DNA from: a virus
Virus record (IMG/VR): IMGVR_UViG_3300034272_002450
Span: 1-53,385 of that record
Direction: 5' to 3' (one strand)
DNA length: 53,385 nucleotides
In this document: one piece after another, positions 47,365 to 52,981 of the stretch
Position numbering within the stretch: the first letter of the stretch is position 1
Layout: each line of letters starts with the position of its first letter
Translations under genes and position numbers: made by a program
Notes under the pieces: generated by a model
What the model was told of the DNA's origin: nothing
Databases searched by the model: none
The model's input: only the letters and a program-made list of their open reading frames with translations

Positions 47365-49242
47365 ATGAGCATAGATAAAAAAATCTTAGAAATCTACAAT
47401 CAGATTACCGAATCACAAAAGTCAATTATAAAAACGATTGGTTTAAATGAAGCCGCTTTGGAAGCTCCATTAGATACTGTAAGAGTAAATTCTGGTTTTG
47501 GACCAAGATGGGGTAGATTACATAATGGTGTTGATTTAGCTGCGGACGCAGCAAATGTTAAATCTCCTGCGGATGGTGTTGTTGACATTGCCGCAATCAA
47601 AAATGATGATTGTGGAGGTACTATCATGATTAATCATGCTGACGGTTATAAATCAGGGTATTGCCACATGCAAAAAATTAATGTAAGAGCAGGTCAAAAA
47701 GTTCAAAAAGGTGAAGTAATCGGAATTAGTGGTGGTGGTCCTAATGACCCTGGTAAAGGTAGAAGTGATGGTAGACATTTACATTTTACTTTAAGAAAAG
47801 ATGGTCAAGTTGTTGACCCTATGAATTTTATTGGCAAAGAAGGTATTGTCATGACAGGAAGTACCCCTGAATCCTCGTCTAAAGCATCAGAAGATGCGTA
47901 TGATTATGCAACGTCTAAAAATAAATCCACAACAAGTTCATCACCAAAATATGCTGAGGTTGTTGGTACAGTAACAAGTGCAGAAGGAATGAACGAAGAA
48001 ATACAAGAAATTTTAAAACTTTACGATATAATTCTTAAAGAAGCCTCTTCCGCAAGTAGTGAATTATTTGGTGGTAATAACGTAAAAATACCTGTAGACG
48101 GGGCTCACGCAGGTCAATCAGGATGGCAAAGTAATAATGCTTGGGATATTGCGGCACCCGTAGGTACACCTGTTTATGCATTAGCCGATGGAGTTGCCCA
48201 AACATTTTCAGACTATGGAAGAGAGGTTAGAGCAACCCAAGGAAAAAAACTTTACGGTCAAAGTTTTACAGTGAAAAGTGACGGAGGTCTTCCAAGTATT
48301 TATTACACACATTTGGAAGGCTCACCTGTAACAAAAGGAGCAACAATCAAGTGCGGTCAATTTTTAGGTTATATTATGGATTTTCCTAATAGTAGTTACG
48401 ACCACGTTCACATTGGAGTTGAGACTGGAAACATACGACAGTTTTTGAATGATGATGGTACAATGAAATGTGCAAAAGGTCAACAAATTACTGGAGGAGA
48501 AATTAGTAATTCTCCTTCTACTGATGACGCATCATCAAAAGCGTATGATTATGCCGTTAGTAAACAATCTTCACAAACATCATCAAGTATTCCAAAATAT
48601 GCAGAAGTTGTTGGGACTGTGACAAGTGCCGAAGGGTTGAATGAGCAGAGAAATTTTGGTAAAAATATATCAAACAGATATGGTAGGGTTATAATTCCAA
48701 AAGATGATAATCCAAAAATTAAATCTCCAATATCTGGTGTTATTAACAATAAAAAGTATTTTTCGGGTTGCGCAAATCAATTAACTATTGAAAATAATGA
48801 CAACGGAACTGTTTATTTACAATATTGTGGTATATCAAATGTAAAAGTTAGTAATGGTAGGAGAGTAAATGTTGGTGATGTATTAGGTACTACTGATTCG
48901 GATGTAGAAGCTATTATGTATGATAGTAGGTGGAATAGAATTAATATTCCTTCTAAGGATTTAAAAATAGATAAAAAAGAAAAGGATAAAGAAGAAGAGG
49001 TAGATAAAACAAGAAAAAGTTCTGACCCTGAGTATTTTGACCCTCTTATGGCATCTATTATGGGTATTCCAGGTAAATTGTTTCAAGATAAATATGATAA
49101 GTCAGGTAACAGAACAGAAAAAAGATATGGTGGTGTTGCCGACAAACAACAAGTAGACCCATGGGTTTTAAATTTCTTAAAAGACCCATTCAATAGAAAA
49201 AAGGTTAATGAAAATATAGAAAAAATTAAAAAGATGTTATAA
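47365..49242 (+). CDS. Three-domain M23 endopeptidase, probably packaged
   Basis: 625 aa from ATG 47365. Domain 1 (about 40-160) is a complete LytM/M23 zinc peptidase: LHNGVDLA (H53, D57) and GRHLHF (H138, H140). Domain 2 (about 230-375) keeps HVHIG but has NNAWDIA at the first ligand. Domain 3 (about 440-530) lacks the HxH pair. Two linkers repeat PKYAEVVGTVTSAEG(M/L)NE. The N-terminus ends IGLNE29-A30, a good prohead protease site, so the enzyme may be packed in the capsid or tail and cut. It would open the peptidoglycan at entry or lysis. Confidence 0.88.
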   Translation: MSIDKKILEIYNQITESQKSIIKTIGLNEAALEAPLDTVRVNSGFGPRWGRLHNGVDLAADAANVKSPADGVVDIAAIKNDDCGGTIMINHADGYKSGYCHMQKINVRAGQKVQKGEVIGISGGGPNDPGKGRSDGRHLHFTLRKDGQVVDPMNFIGKEGIVMTGSTPESSSKASEDAYDYATSKNKSTTSSSPKYAEVVGTVTSAEGMNEEIQEILKLYDIILKEASSASSELFGGNNVKIPVDGAHAGQSGWQSNNAWDIAAPVGTPVYALADGVAQTFSDYGREVRATQGKKLYGQSFTVKSDGGLPSIYYTHLEGSPVTKGATIKCGQFLGYIMDFPNSSYDHVHIGVETGNIRQFLNDDGTMKCAKGQQITGGEISNSPSTDDASSKAYDYAVSKQSSQTSSSIPKYAEVVGTVTSAEGLNEQRNFGKNISNRYGRVIIPKDDNPKIKSPISGVINNKKYFSGCANQLTIENNDNGTVYLQYCGISNVKVSNGRRVNVGDVLGTTDSDVEAIMYDSRWNRINIPSKDLKIDKKEKDKEEEVDKTRKSSDPEYFDPLMASIMGIPGKLFQDKYDKSGNRTEKRYGGVADKQQVDPWVLNFLKDPFNRKKVNENIEKIKKML

Positions 49243-49271
49243 TAAAAAACCCACCATTAGGTGGGTTTTGT
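49243..49271 (+). terminator. Terminator after the M23 gene
   Basis: AAAACCCACC / GGTGGGTTTT stem, loop ATTA, then TGTTTTT. Confidence 0.88.
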
Positions 49272-49291
49272 TTTTAAGGGAAAGTTATAAA

Positions 49292-49483
49292 TTATTTTAC
49301 TTCTTCTACTTTCTCAACATCAGCTTTAACTGAATCAACTGCCACTGCAGATGAATCAACTTTAACTGAATCAACAGCTACTGCAGTTGAATCAACCGCT
49401 TCTGTAGATTTACCAGTCCCGTTTCCGCAAGATGCTAACATTGTTGTTGCTGCAATTGCAAATAGTGCTACGATTTTTTTCAT
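49292..49483 (-). CDS. Small lipoprotein with repeats, 63 aa
   Basis: ATG 49483 is chosen over an in-frame ATG at 49561 because MKKIVALFAIAATTMLASCG is a perfect lipoprotein signal with Cys at 19. The mature part repeats DSxAVAVDSVK units (VDSTAVAVDSVKVDSSAVAV) and ends EKVEEVK. Similar short lipoproteins are common in flavobacteria. It probably sits at the host membrane, for example blocking other phages or altering the envelope. TATTTATG lies 45 nt upstream. Confidence 0.72.
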   Translation of the reverse strand: MKKIVALFAIAATTMLASCGNGTGKSTEAVDSTAVAVDSVKVDSSAVAVDSVKADVEKVEEVK

Positions 49484-49528
49484 GTTTTTTTGTTTTTTGT
49501 TTGTTATGTATTTTATTAACTTATGAAC

Positions 49529-49536
49529 CATAAATA
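49529..49536 (-). promoter_or_regulatory. Possible phage-type motif TATTTATG
   Basis: Minus-strand TATTTATG, 45 nt before the lipoprotein ATG at 49483; spacing differs from the other cases. Confidence 0.3.
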
Positions 49537-49600
49537 TATGAAGAATTATCTTATGTGTCAATTATTTTAAAAGTTTTTTTTTGTTAAAATTTTGTTATGC

Positions 49601-49685
49601 GGAGAGTGTTGGGCTCGAACCAACGCGGCTGTTACACCCTACCTGTTTAGCAAACAGGCCCCTTCACCAACTTGGGTAACCCTCC
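49601..49685 (-). tRNA. tRNA-Ser (GCT)
   Basis: 85 nt with the long variable arm expected for Ser. Anticodon arm CCTGT-TTGCTAA-ACAGG, T arm with GTTCGAGC, acceptor GGAGGGT/ACTCTCC. No CCA is encoded. Confidence 0.92.
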
Positions 49686-50024
49686 TTATTGTAATAATTG
49701 TATTAAATAATAAGATAATTTATATCCTGTAAACGCACCAAGAGCTGATGGTAATGGGAAAACAATCATTTTACCTAAATCTGTAACGTATTTTGGTCTG
49801 TTAACAATCTTACCCATATAAAAGTAATATGTTAAGTACCCTAATAACACCGCTAAATCCGTTCTTGTTGCAATGAATACAACAATAGTCGCACCAATAA
49901 AACCAAAAGTAAAATTATCTCTAACTCCTTCCCAAATTTCAAATGTGGTAGCCTCTTTGTACTCTTTAACAATTTTTTTAAACTTTGTTCTGTTTGTCTG
50001 TTTTTTTTTAATTTGTGATTCCAT
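49686..50024 (-). CDS. Membrane protein, 112 aa
   Basis: Basic N-terminus MESQIKKKQTNRTKFKKIVK, then a region with FGFIGATIVVFIATRTDLAV and LLGYLTYYFYMGKIV and a C-terminal ALGAFTGYKLSYYLIQLL, so two to three membrane helices. It fills the gap between two tRNA genes exactly, its stop touching tRNA-Ser. No family recognised. Confidence 0.72.
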   Translation of the reverse strand: MESQIKKKQTNRTKFKKIVKEYKEATTFEIWEGVRDNFTFGFIGATIVVFIATRTDLAVLLGYLTYYFYMGKIVNRPKYVTDLGKMIVFPLPSALGAFTGYKLSYYLIQLLQ

Positions 50025-50025
50025 G

Positions 50026-50099
50026 TTGGAATAGATGGATTCGAACCATCGACATCTACCGTATCAGGATAGCGCTCTAACCAACTGAGCTATATTCCA
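50026..50099 (-). tRNA. tRNA-Ile (GAT)
   Basis: 74 nt. Anticodon arm CTATC-CTGATAC-GGTAG, D arm GCTCAGTTGGTTAGAGC, T arm GGTTCGAATCC, acceptor TGGAATA/TATTCCA. It lies 1 nt before the start codon of the 112-aa gene. Confidence 0.93.
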
Positions 50100-50104
50100 A
50101 TGTG

Positions 50105-50274
50105 CTGTAAGGGAAGGAGTCGAACCTTCAAGAGGAGATTCAATTGATAACACAACGCTTGCAAGCTGGTGGTCTACCCCATATTATCAATCTATTTCTT
50201 TGTCCCCGCCCCCGAGACAGGAGGGTGCGTATGCCAAGGTCATAACTGAGACAACCTAATTTCGCCACCTTACA
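50105..50274 (-). ncRNA. tRNA-like element with a large internal insertion
   Basis: Both ends are tRNA-like: 5' TGTAAGG (50268-50274) pairs perfectly with 3' CCTTACA (50106-50112), and a perfect T arm GAAGG-TTCGACT-CCTTC precedes the latter. The start TGTAAGGTGGCGAAATT is like tRNA-Leu. But 170 nt separate the ends, and the middle contains a 5-bp stem with loop CTGTCTC and an ATTGATAA/TTATCAAT inverted repeat. No standard anticodon arm could be placed. It may be an intron-bearing tRNA, an interrupted tRNA pseudogene or a new stable RNA. Confidence 0.45.
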
Positions 50275-50279
50275 ATTTG

Positions 50280-50366
50280 CGGAGGAACAGGGATTCGAAC
50301 CCCAGATACCCTTTCGAGTATGCCAGTTTTCAAGACTGGTGCAATCAACCGCTCTGCCATTCCTCC
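50280..50366 (-). tRNA. tRNA-Ser (TGA)
   Basis: 87 nt with long variable arm. Anticodon arm CCAGT-CTTGAAA-ACTGG, acceptor GGAGGAA/TTCCTCC, discriminator G. Confidence 0.93.
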
Positions 50367-50370
50367 AAAT

Positions 50371-50470
50371 AAAAGTGTTTTGGTCAACCACTCGCTACCC
50401 ACCGCAGTATGACGATTCCCCCTGTGGTCATCGTACTTACGCCTAAGCCTTGTCCGTTGTAAACACTTTT
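50371..50470 (-). ncRNA. Candidate stable RNA bounded by a 10-bp stem
   Basis: AAAAGTGTTT (50371-50380) and AAACACTTTT (50461-50470) are perfect complements and enclose 80 nt with inner pairings (ATGAC/GTCAT). It lies between tRNA-Ser and tRNA-His, with no reading frame. T4 carries two stable non-tRNA species in its tRNA cluster; this could be an analogue. Confidence 0.45.
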
Positions 50471-50471
50471 G

Positions 50472-50545
50472 GGTGACTAACGGGAATCGAACCCGTGACA
50501 ACTTGAACCACAATCAAGCGCTCTACCTACTGAGCTATAGACACC
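50472..50545 (-). tRNA. tRNA-His (GTG)
   Basis: 74 nt. Anticodon arm CTTGA-TTGTGGT-TCAAG. The extra G(-1) and C73 that HisRS needs are both encoded. One T-T mismatch in the acceptor stem. Confidence 0.92.
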
Positions 50546-50550
50546 ATATG

Positions 50551-50620
50551 TTGCGTGTATGAGGTTCGAACTCACTTGACCTTCCTTATGAGAGAAAGTT
50601 CTTTCCCACTAAGCCACGCA
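50551..50620 (-). tRNA. tRNA-Met-type (CAT), shortened
   Basis: Only 70 nt. Acceptor TGCGTG/CACGCA and a good T arm (GTGAG-TTCGAAC-CTCAT) are present; the CAT anticodon lies in CTCATAA. About three bases are missing between acceptor and D arm. CAT could be elongator Met, fMet or Ile (with modified C34). Confidence 0.75.
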
Positions 50621-50626
50621 GTTTAG

Positions 50627-50698
50627 TGGTTTTATTAGGACTCGAACCCAAACTCCGAAATCCGTAGTTTCGTGTGCTATCCATTACACCATAAAACC
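50627..50698 (-). tRNA. tRNA-Arg (ACG)
   Basis: 72 nt. Anticodon arm CGAAA-CTACGGA-TTTCG, acceptor GGTTTTA/TAAAACC, T loop TTCGAGT. Confidence 0.92.
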
Positions 50699-50702
50699 GT
50701 TG

Positions 50703-50773
50703 TTGTCCCTCAGGGATTCGAACCCCAACTGGATGGACCAAAACCACCTGTACTACCGTTATACTAAAGGACA
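50703..50773 (-). tRNA. tRNA-Gln (TTG)
   Basis: 71 nt. Anticodon arm GGTGG-TTTTGGT-CCATC, acceptor TGTCCTT/AGGGACA, T arm GGGGTTCGAATCC. Confidence 0.92.
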
Positions 50774-50781
50774 CTTTAGTG

Positions 50782-50861
50782 TGGGAGTGGAGGGATTCGA
50801 ACCCCCAATGTCGACGACCACAGATTTACAGTCTGCTAAGCAACCGTTGCTCAACACTCCC
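50782..50861 (-). tRNA. tRNA-Tyr (GTA)
   Basis: 80 nt with an extended variable arm as expected for bacterial Tyr. Anticodon arm GCAGA-CTGTAAA-TCTGT, acceptor GGGAGTG/CACTCCC. Confidence 0.93.
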
Positions 50862-50863
50862 AA

Positions 50864-51046
50864 GTTAGGAAAGGAGAAGATGGTCGAGTGGACATCTCCT
50901 TTTACGATTGGCATTACTCAGGTGTATTTCTCCCAACTCCGATGATACCGACCAAAATACACTCTCATGTCATAGGTACCACCATTCCCCAATCAACCTA
51001 TAAAACGATAATAGAATGTCCCAGCCGTCTCCTTCTCTTATCTAAC
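50864..51046 (-). ncRNA. Candidate structured RNA in a 233-nt gap of the tRNA array
   Basis: The ends pair (GTTAG 50864-50868 with CTAAC 51042-51046; AAGGAGA 50871-50877 with TCTCCTT 51028-51034) and GTGTATTT (50922-50929) pairs with AAATACAC (50955-50962). AAGGAGA can also pair locally with TCTCCTT at 50895-50901, so two folds compete. No convincing reading frame is present in 50862-51094. Confidence 0.45.
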
Positions 51047-51094
51047 ATACACTAACAGCTAAATACGGCTTGACTGATTATACTGTATGTTTTG

Positions 51095-51168
51095 CACGGG
51101 TGGAGAGGTTCGAACTCCCGACAACTGGTTTTGGAGACCAGTACTCTACCAAACTGAGCTACACCCGC
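51095..51168 (-). tRNA. tRNA-Trp (CCA)
   Basis: 74 nt. Anticodon arm CTGGT-CTCCAAA-ACCAG, acceptor GCGGGTG/CACCCGT, discriminator G. Confidence 0.93.
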
Positions 51169-51173
51169 TTATA

Positions 51174-51416
51174 TTACCTATACTTCCTGATAATCTTCAT
51201 TATCTCTCCGATATCTGTAAGTTCCATCTTTTGTCCGACACGGATTGGATAGAATGCCACGGTAAATCCGTGGTTTCCACAAAAACGTTCGGTTACTCTT
51301 TTTCCATTAACTTTTTCAAGATAAATCCATGGAATGTTACCTGCGAATTCACATTTGATTCCCAGTTTGTCCATTCTTCTTCTGAAATCGTTTAATACTC
51401 TTGTGTCTGTTTCCAT
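51174..51416 (-). CDS. Hypothetical protein, 80 aa
   Basis: METDTRVLNDFRRRMDKLGI, KCEFAGNIPWIYLEKVNGKR and YPIRVGQKMELTDIGEIMKI: a compact alpha/beta protein filling the gap between tRNA-Trp and tRNA-Cys. The GNIPWIYLEKVNGK stretch looks conserved from memory of other T4-like phages, but no function is attached. Confidence 0.75.
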   Translation of the reverse strand: METDTRVLNDFRRRMDKLGIKCEFAGNIPWIYLEKVNGKRVTERFCGNHGFTVAFYPIRVGQKMELTDIGEIMKIIRKYR

Positions 51417-51430
51417 AAGTTTATTTTTTG

Positions 51431-51502
51431 AGGTCGAACCCAGAATCGAACTGGGGTAATTAGTTTTGCAGACTAACGCCTAAGCCGCTCGGCCACCCGA
51501 CC
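51431..51502 (-). tRNA. tRNA-Cys (GCA)
   Basis: 72 nt. Anticodon arm TTAGT-CTGCAAA-ACTAA, acceptor GGTCGGG/TTCGACC with two G-T pairs, discriminator T. Confidence 0.92.
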
Positions 51503-51508
51503 ATTGTT

Positions 51509-51742
51509 TTATTTAACCATATCAAAGTTAATCATATTCTCTGACATTAATTCACGAAGTTCATTTCTTATTTCCTGATATGCGTCATACTTGTCCTGTG
51601 GTAAATCATCGGAAGCATATTTAGTTTTCGCTCTCAATGATTGGTCCAAATCCCAAAGTATTGACCACATCTTCATTCCTTTAGTTGCCAAGTCGAAATC
51701 TTGTTGGTCCTCAGGTAAATTAAATTCTAAAACAGCTTTCAT
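51509..51742 (-). CDS. Hypothetical phage protein, 77 aa
   Basis: ATG 51742 (MKAVLEFNLPEDQQDFDLAT) is preferred over a longer upstream frame that runs through the next gene. Helical, with KMWSILWDLDQSLRAKTKYA and YDAYQEIRNELRELMSENMI. I recall very similar small proteins (EFNLPED..DF..A..G....ILWDLDQ.LR...K) from several T4-like phages, without known function. Confidence 0.8.
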   Translation of the reverse strand: MKAVLEFNLPEDQQDFDLATKGMKMWSILWDLDQSLRAKTKYASDDLPQDKYDAYQEIRNELRELMSENMINFDMVK

Positions 51743-51920
51743 TTTTTTTCTCTTTATATTTTTTACATCTCTTTTTTGGTACTTCAACGTAATATGAACC
51801 CATAAACGATGAGAATACACCAACGTAGTTGGACCCAACCTCTTTTACATCATGGAGCACTGAACCCTCAAAAAGGTTGAAGAAGATGTCAGTACAGTCT
51901 TTTTTTGTTACAACTTTCAT
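51720..51920 (-). CDS. Hypothetical protein, 66 aa
   Basis: ATG 51920 (MKVVTKKDCTDIFFNLFEGS) follows a TATATTTG box by 4 nt. The protein has a beta-type centre (VGSNYVGVFSSFMGSYYVEV) and a Lys-rich end (PKKRCKKYKEKKNES). It overlaps the following gene start by 23 nt, so the two form a pair between tRNA-Lys and tRNA-Cys. Confidence 0.62.
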   Translation of the reverse strand: MKVVTKKDCTDIFFNLFEGSVLHDVKEVGSNYVGVFSSFMGSYYVEVPKKRCKKYKEKKNESCFRI

Positions 51921-51924
51921 ATTA

Positions 51925-51932
51925 CAAATATA
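51925..51932 (-). promoter_or_regulatory. Host-type -7 box TATATTTG
   Basis: Minus-strand TATATTTG ends 4 nt before the ATG at 51920; no clear -33 TTTG is seen at the usual distance. Confidence 0.4.
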
Positions 51933-51958
51933 CACAATTTTATTTAATTTTTCTAATG

Positions 51959-52032
51959 TGACCCCGCCGAGATTCGAACTCGGGACTCCTTCATTAAAAG
52001 TGAAGTGCTCTAGCCAACTGAGCTACGAAGTC
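51959..52032 (-). tRNA. tRNA-Lys (TTT)
   Basis: 74 nt. Anticodon arm CTTCA-CTTTTAA-TGAAG, acceptor GACTTCG/CGGGGTC. Confidence 0.93.
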
Positions 52033-52038
52033 TTATTG

Positions 52039-52111
52039 TGGTAACGGTCAGAATCGAACTGACGACACCTTGGTCTTCAGCCAAGTGCTCTACCAACTGA
52101 GCTACATCACC
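52039..52111 (-). tRNA. tRNA-Phe (GAA)
   Basis: 73 nt. Anticodon arm CTTGG-CTGAAGA-CCAAG, acceptor GGTGATG/CGTTACC. Confidence 0.93.
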
Positions 52112-52116
52112 ATTTG

Positions 52117-52189
52117 TAGTCCCTGTAGGAATCGAACCTACGACATCTTGCATGTAAAACAAGCGCTCTCCCAACTGAGCTAAAGGACT
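52117..52189 (-). tRNA. tRNA-Val (TAC)
   Basis: 73 nt. Anticodon arm CTTGT-TTTACAT-GCAAG, acceptor AGTCCTT/AGGGACT. Confidence 0.93.
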
Positions 52190-52194
52190 GTTTG

Positions 52195-52268
52195 TACTCC
52201 GTACGGGGCTCGAACCCGTAATCTTCACCGTGAAAGGGTGACGACTTAACCAATTTGTCCAACGGAGC
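52195..52268 (-). tRNA. tRNA-Glu (TTC)
   Basis: 74 nt, first gene of the array. Anticodon arm TCACC-CTTTCAC-GGTGA, acceptor GCTCCGT/ACGGAGT with a first G-T pair. Confidence 0.92.
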
Positions 52269-52278
52269 AATTATTCAA

Positions 52279-52310
52279 CAAAAATACGACCAATAAATCA
52301 AAGAACCAAA
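52279..52310 (-). promoter_or_regulatory. Host-type promoter of the tRNA array, TTTG-N20-TATTTTTG
   Basis: Minus strand: TTTG (52307-52310) and TATTTTTG (52279-52286), predicting a start about 5 nt before tRNA-Glu. Confidence 0.65.
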
Positions 52311-52321
52311 AAACATCAAAA

Positions 52322-52355
52322 TAAAAAACCCCGAACCTTTTTACGAGTTCGGGGT
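52322..52355 (-). terminator. Terminator of the microprotein unit
   Basis: ACCCCGAAC / GTTCGGGGT stem with a 10-nt loop; on the minus strand six T residues follow. It separates the unit at 52389-52536 from the tRNA promoter. Confidence 0.85.
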
Positions 52356-52388
52356 ATATAAAAAATTTAGTTTATTAATCTAAAAAAA

Positions 52389-52487
52389 TTATCCTATTTT
52401 GACATCCGAACTACATAATAGCATACGCTCATACCAACAAATCGATTGTTGTGTACTAAAGACCATATGTTTAAATGTAGTTTTCAT
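52389..52487 (-). CDS. Probable microprotein, 32 aa
   Basis: ATG 52485-52487 to TAA 52389-52391 encodes MKTTFKHMVFSTQQSICWYE followed by RMLLCSSDVKIG. It is the only reading frame in a 180-nt unit with a strong host-type promoter upstream and a terminator downstream, which argues that something here is expressed. Two cysteines and aromatic residues are present; no family can be assigned. The unit could instead be a small RNA. Confidence 0.5.
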   Translation of the reverse strand: MKTTFKHMVFSTQQSICWYERMLLCSSDVKIG

Positions 52488-52505
52488 TGTTTCTTATATA
52501 TAGTA

Positions 52506-52536
52506 CAAAGATACAAAAAAATCTTTGGGTGTCAAA
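52506..52536 (-). promoter_or_regulatory. Host-type promoter TTTG-N19-TATCTTTG
   Basis: Minus strand: TTTG (52533-52536) and TATCTTTG (52506-52513), 18 nt before the microprotein ATG. Confidence 0.72.
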
Positions 52537-52549
52537 TATTTTTTTTAAC

Positions 52550-52557
52550 TATTTATA
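52550..52557 (+). promoter_or_regulatory. Phage-type promoter motif TATTTATA
   Basis: TATTTATA ends 4 nt before the ATG at 52562. Confidence 0.6.
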
Positions 52558-52561
52558 AAAG

Positions 52562-52981
52562 ATGAAAACATTGAGACAAATCATTAAGGAAGAATTATTA
52601 CTTGAAAAAAGAATCACTCAAGTTAATTCGTCTTTAGAAGTAGTATTCCTATTTGACGTAAACAGGACCACTCACGCCTTTGATAGAGACACAAGAGATG
52701 ATATTGAAGGGTATAATGTAAGACCGATTGTTAACGCTGAAATTAGAGAGATTATCAGTACAGTAAAAAAAGATATTGCCGAAAAAATAGTTTCAAGGGA
52801 AATTAACCCTGAAGTAGATTTTGTTGTAAAGTCCTTAAAATGGGAATTAGCCATGGCAATAACTCCTGTTCATATTGGAGGAACTTATTGGCAATTAATT
52901 ATCAAAACAGTATTCAGAGAATCCAAATACAACCCTTTTAGAGTGGGTGAAAACCAATTGGTGATTTACTCAGACATTTAA
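52562..52981 (+). CDS. Probable late phage protein, 139 aa
   Basis: MKTLRQIIKEELLLEKRITQ resembles the capsid-targeting leaders of T4 internal proteins (MKTYQEFIxE). The rest is alpha/beta with VFLFDVNRTTHAFDRDTRDD and LAMAITPVHIGGTYWQLIIK. No domain recognised. It has the late-type motif and is the only plus-strand gene in the last 3 kb. Its stop abuts the T run of the minus-strand small RNA. Confidence 0.72.
   Translation: MKTLRQIIKEELLLEKRITQVNSSLEVVFLFDVNRTTHAFDRDTRDDIEGYNVRPIVNAEIREIISTVKKDIAEKIVSREINPEVDFVVKSLKWELAMAITPVHIGGTYWQLIIKTVFRESKYNPFRVGENQLVIYSDI

Noticed and set aside
50105-50274. Group I intron in tRNA-Leu
   Set aside because: The insertion is only about 90 nt and lacks a recognisable catalytic core; a self-splicing group I intron needs more sequence.
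50140-50513. Two overlapping minus-strand frames across tRNA-Ser and neighbours
   Set aside because: They translate tRNA genes and structured RNA gaps (for example NGRAVDCTSLENWHTRKGIW is tRNA-Ser in disguise).
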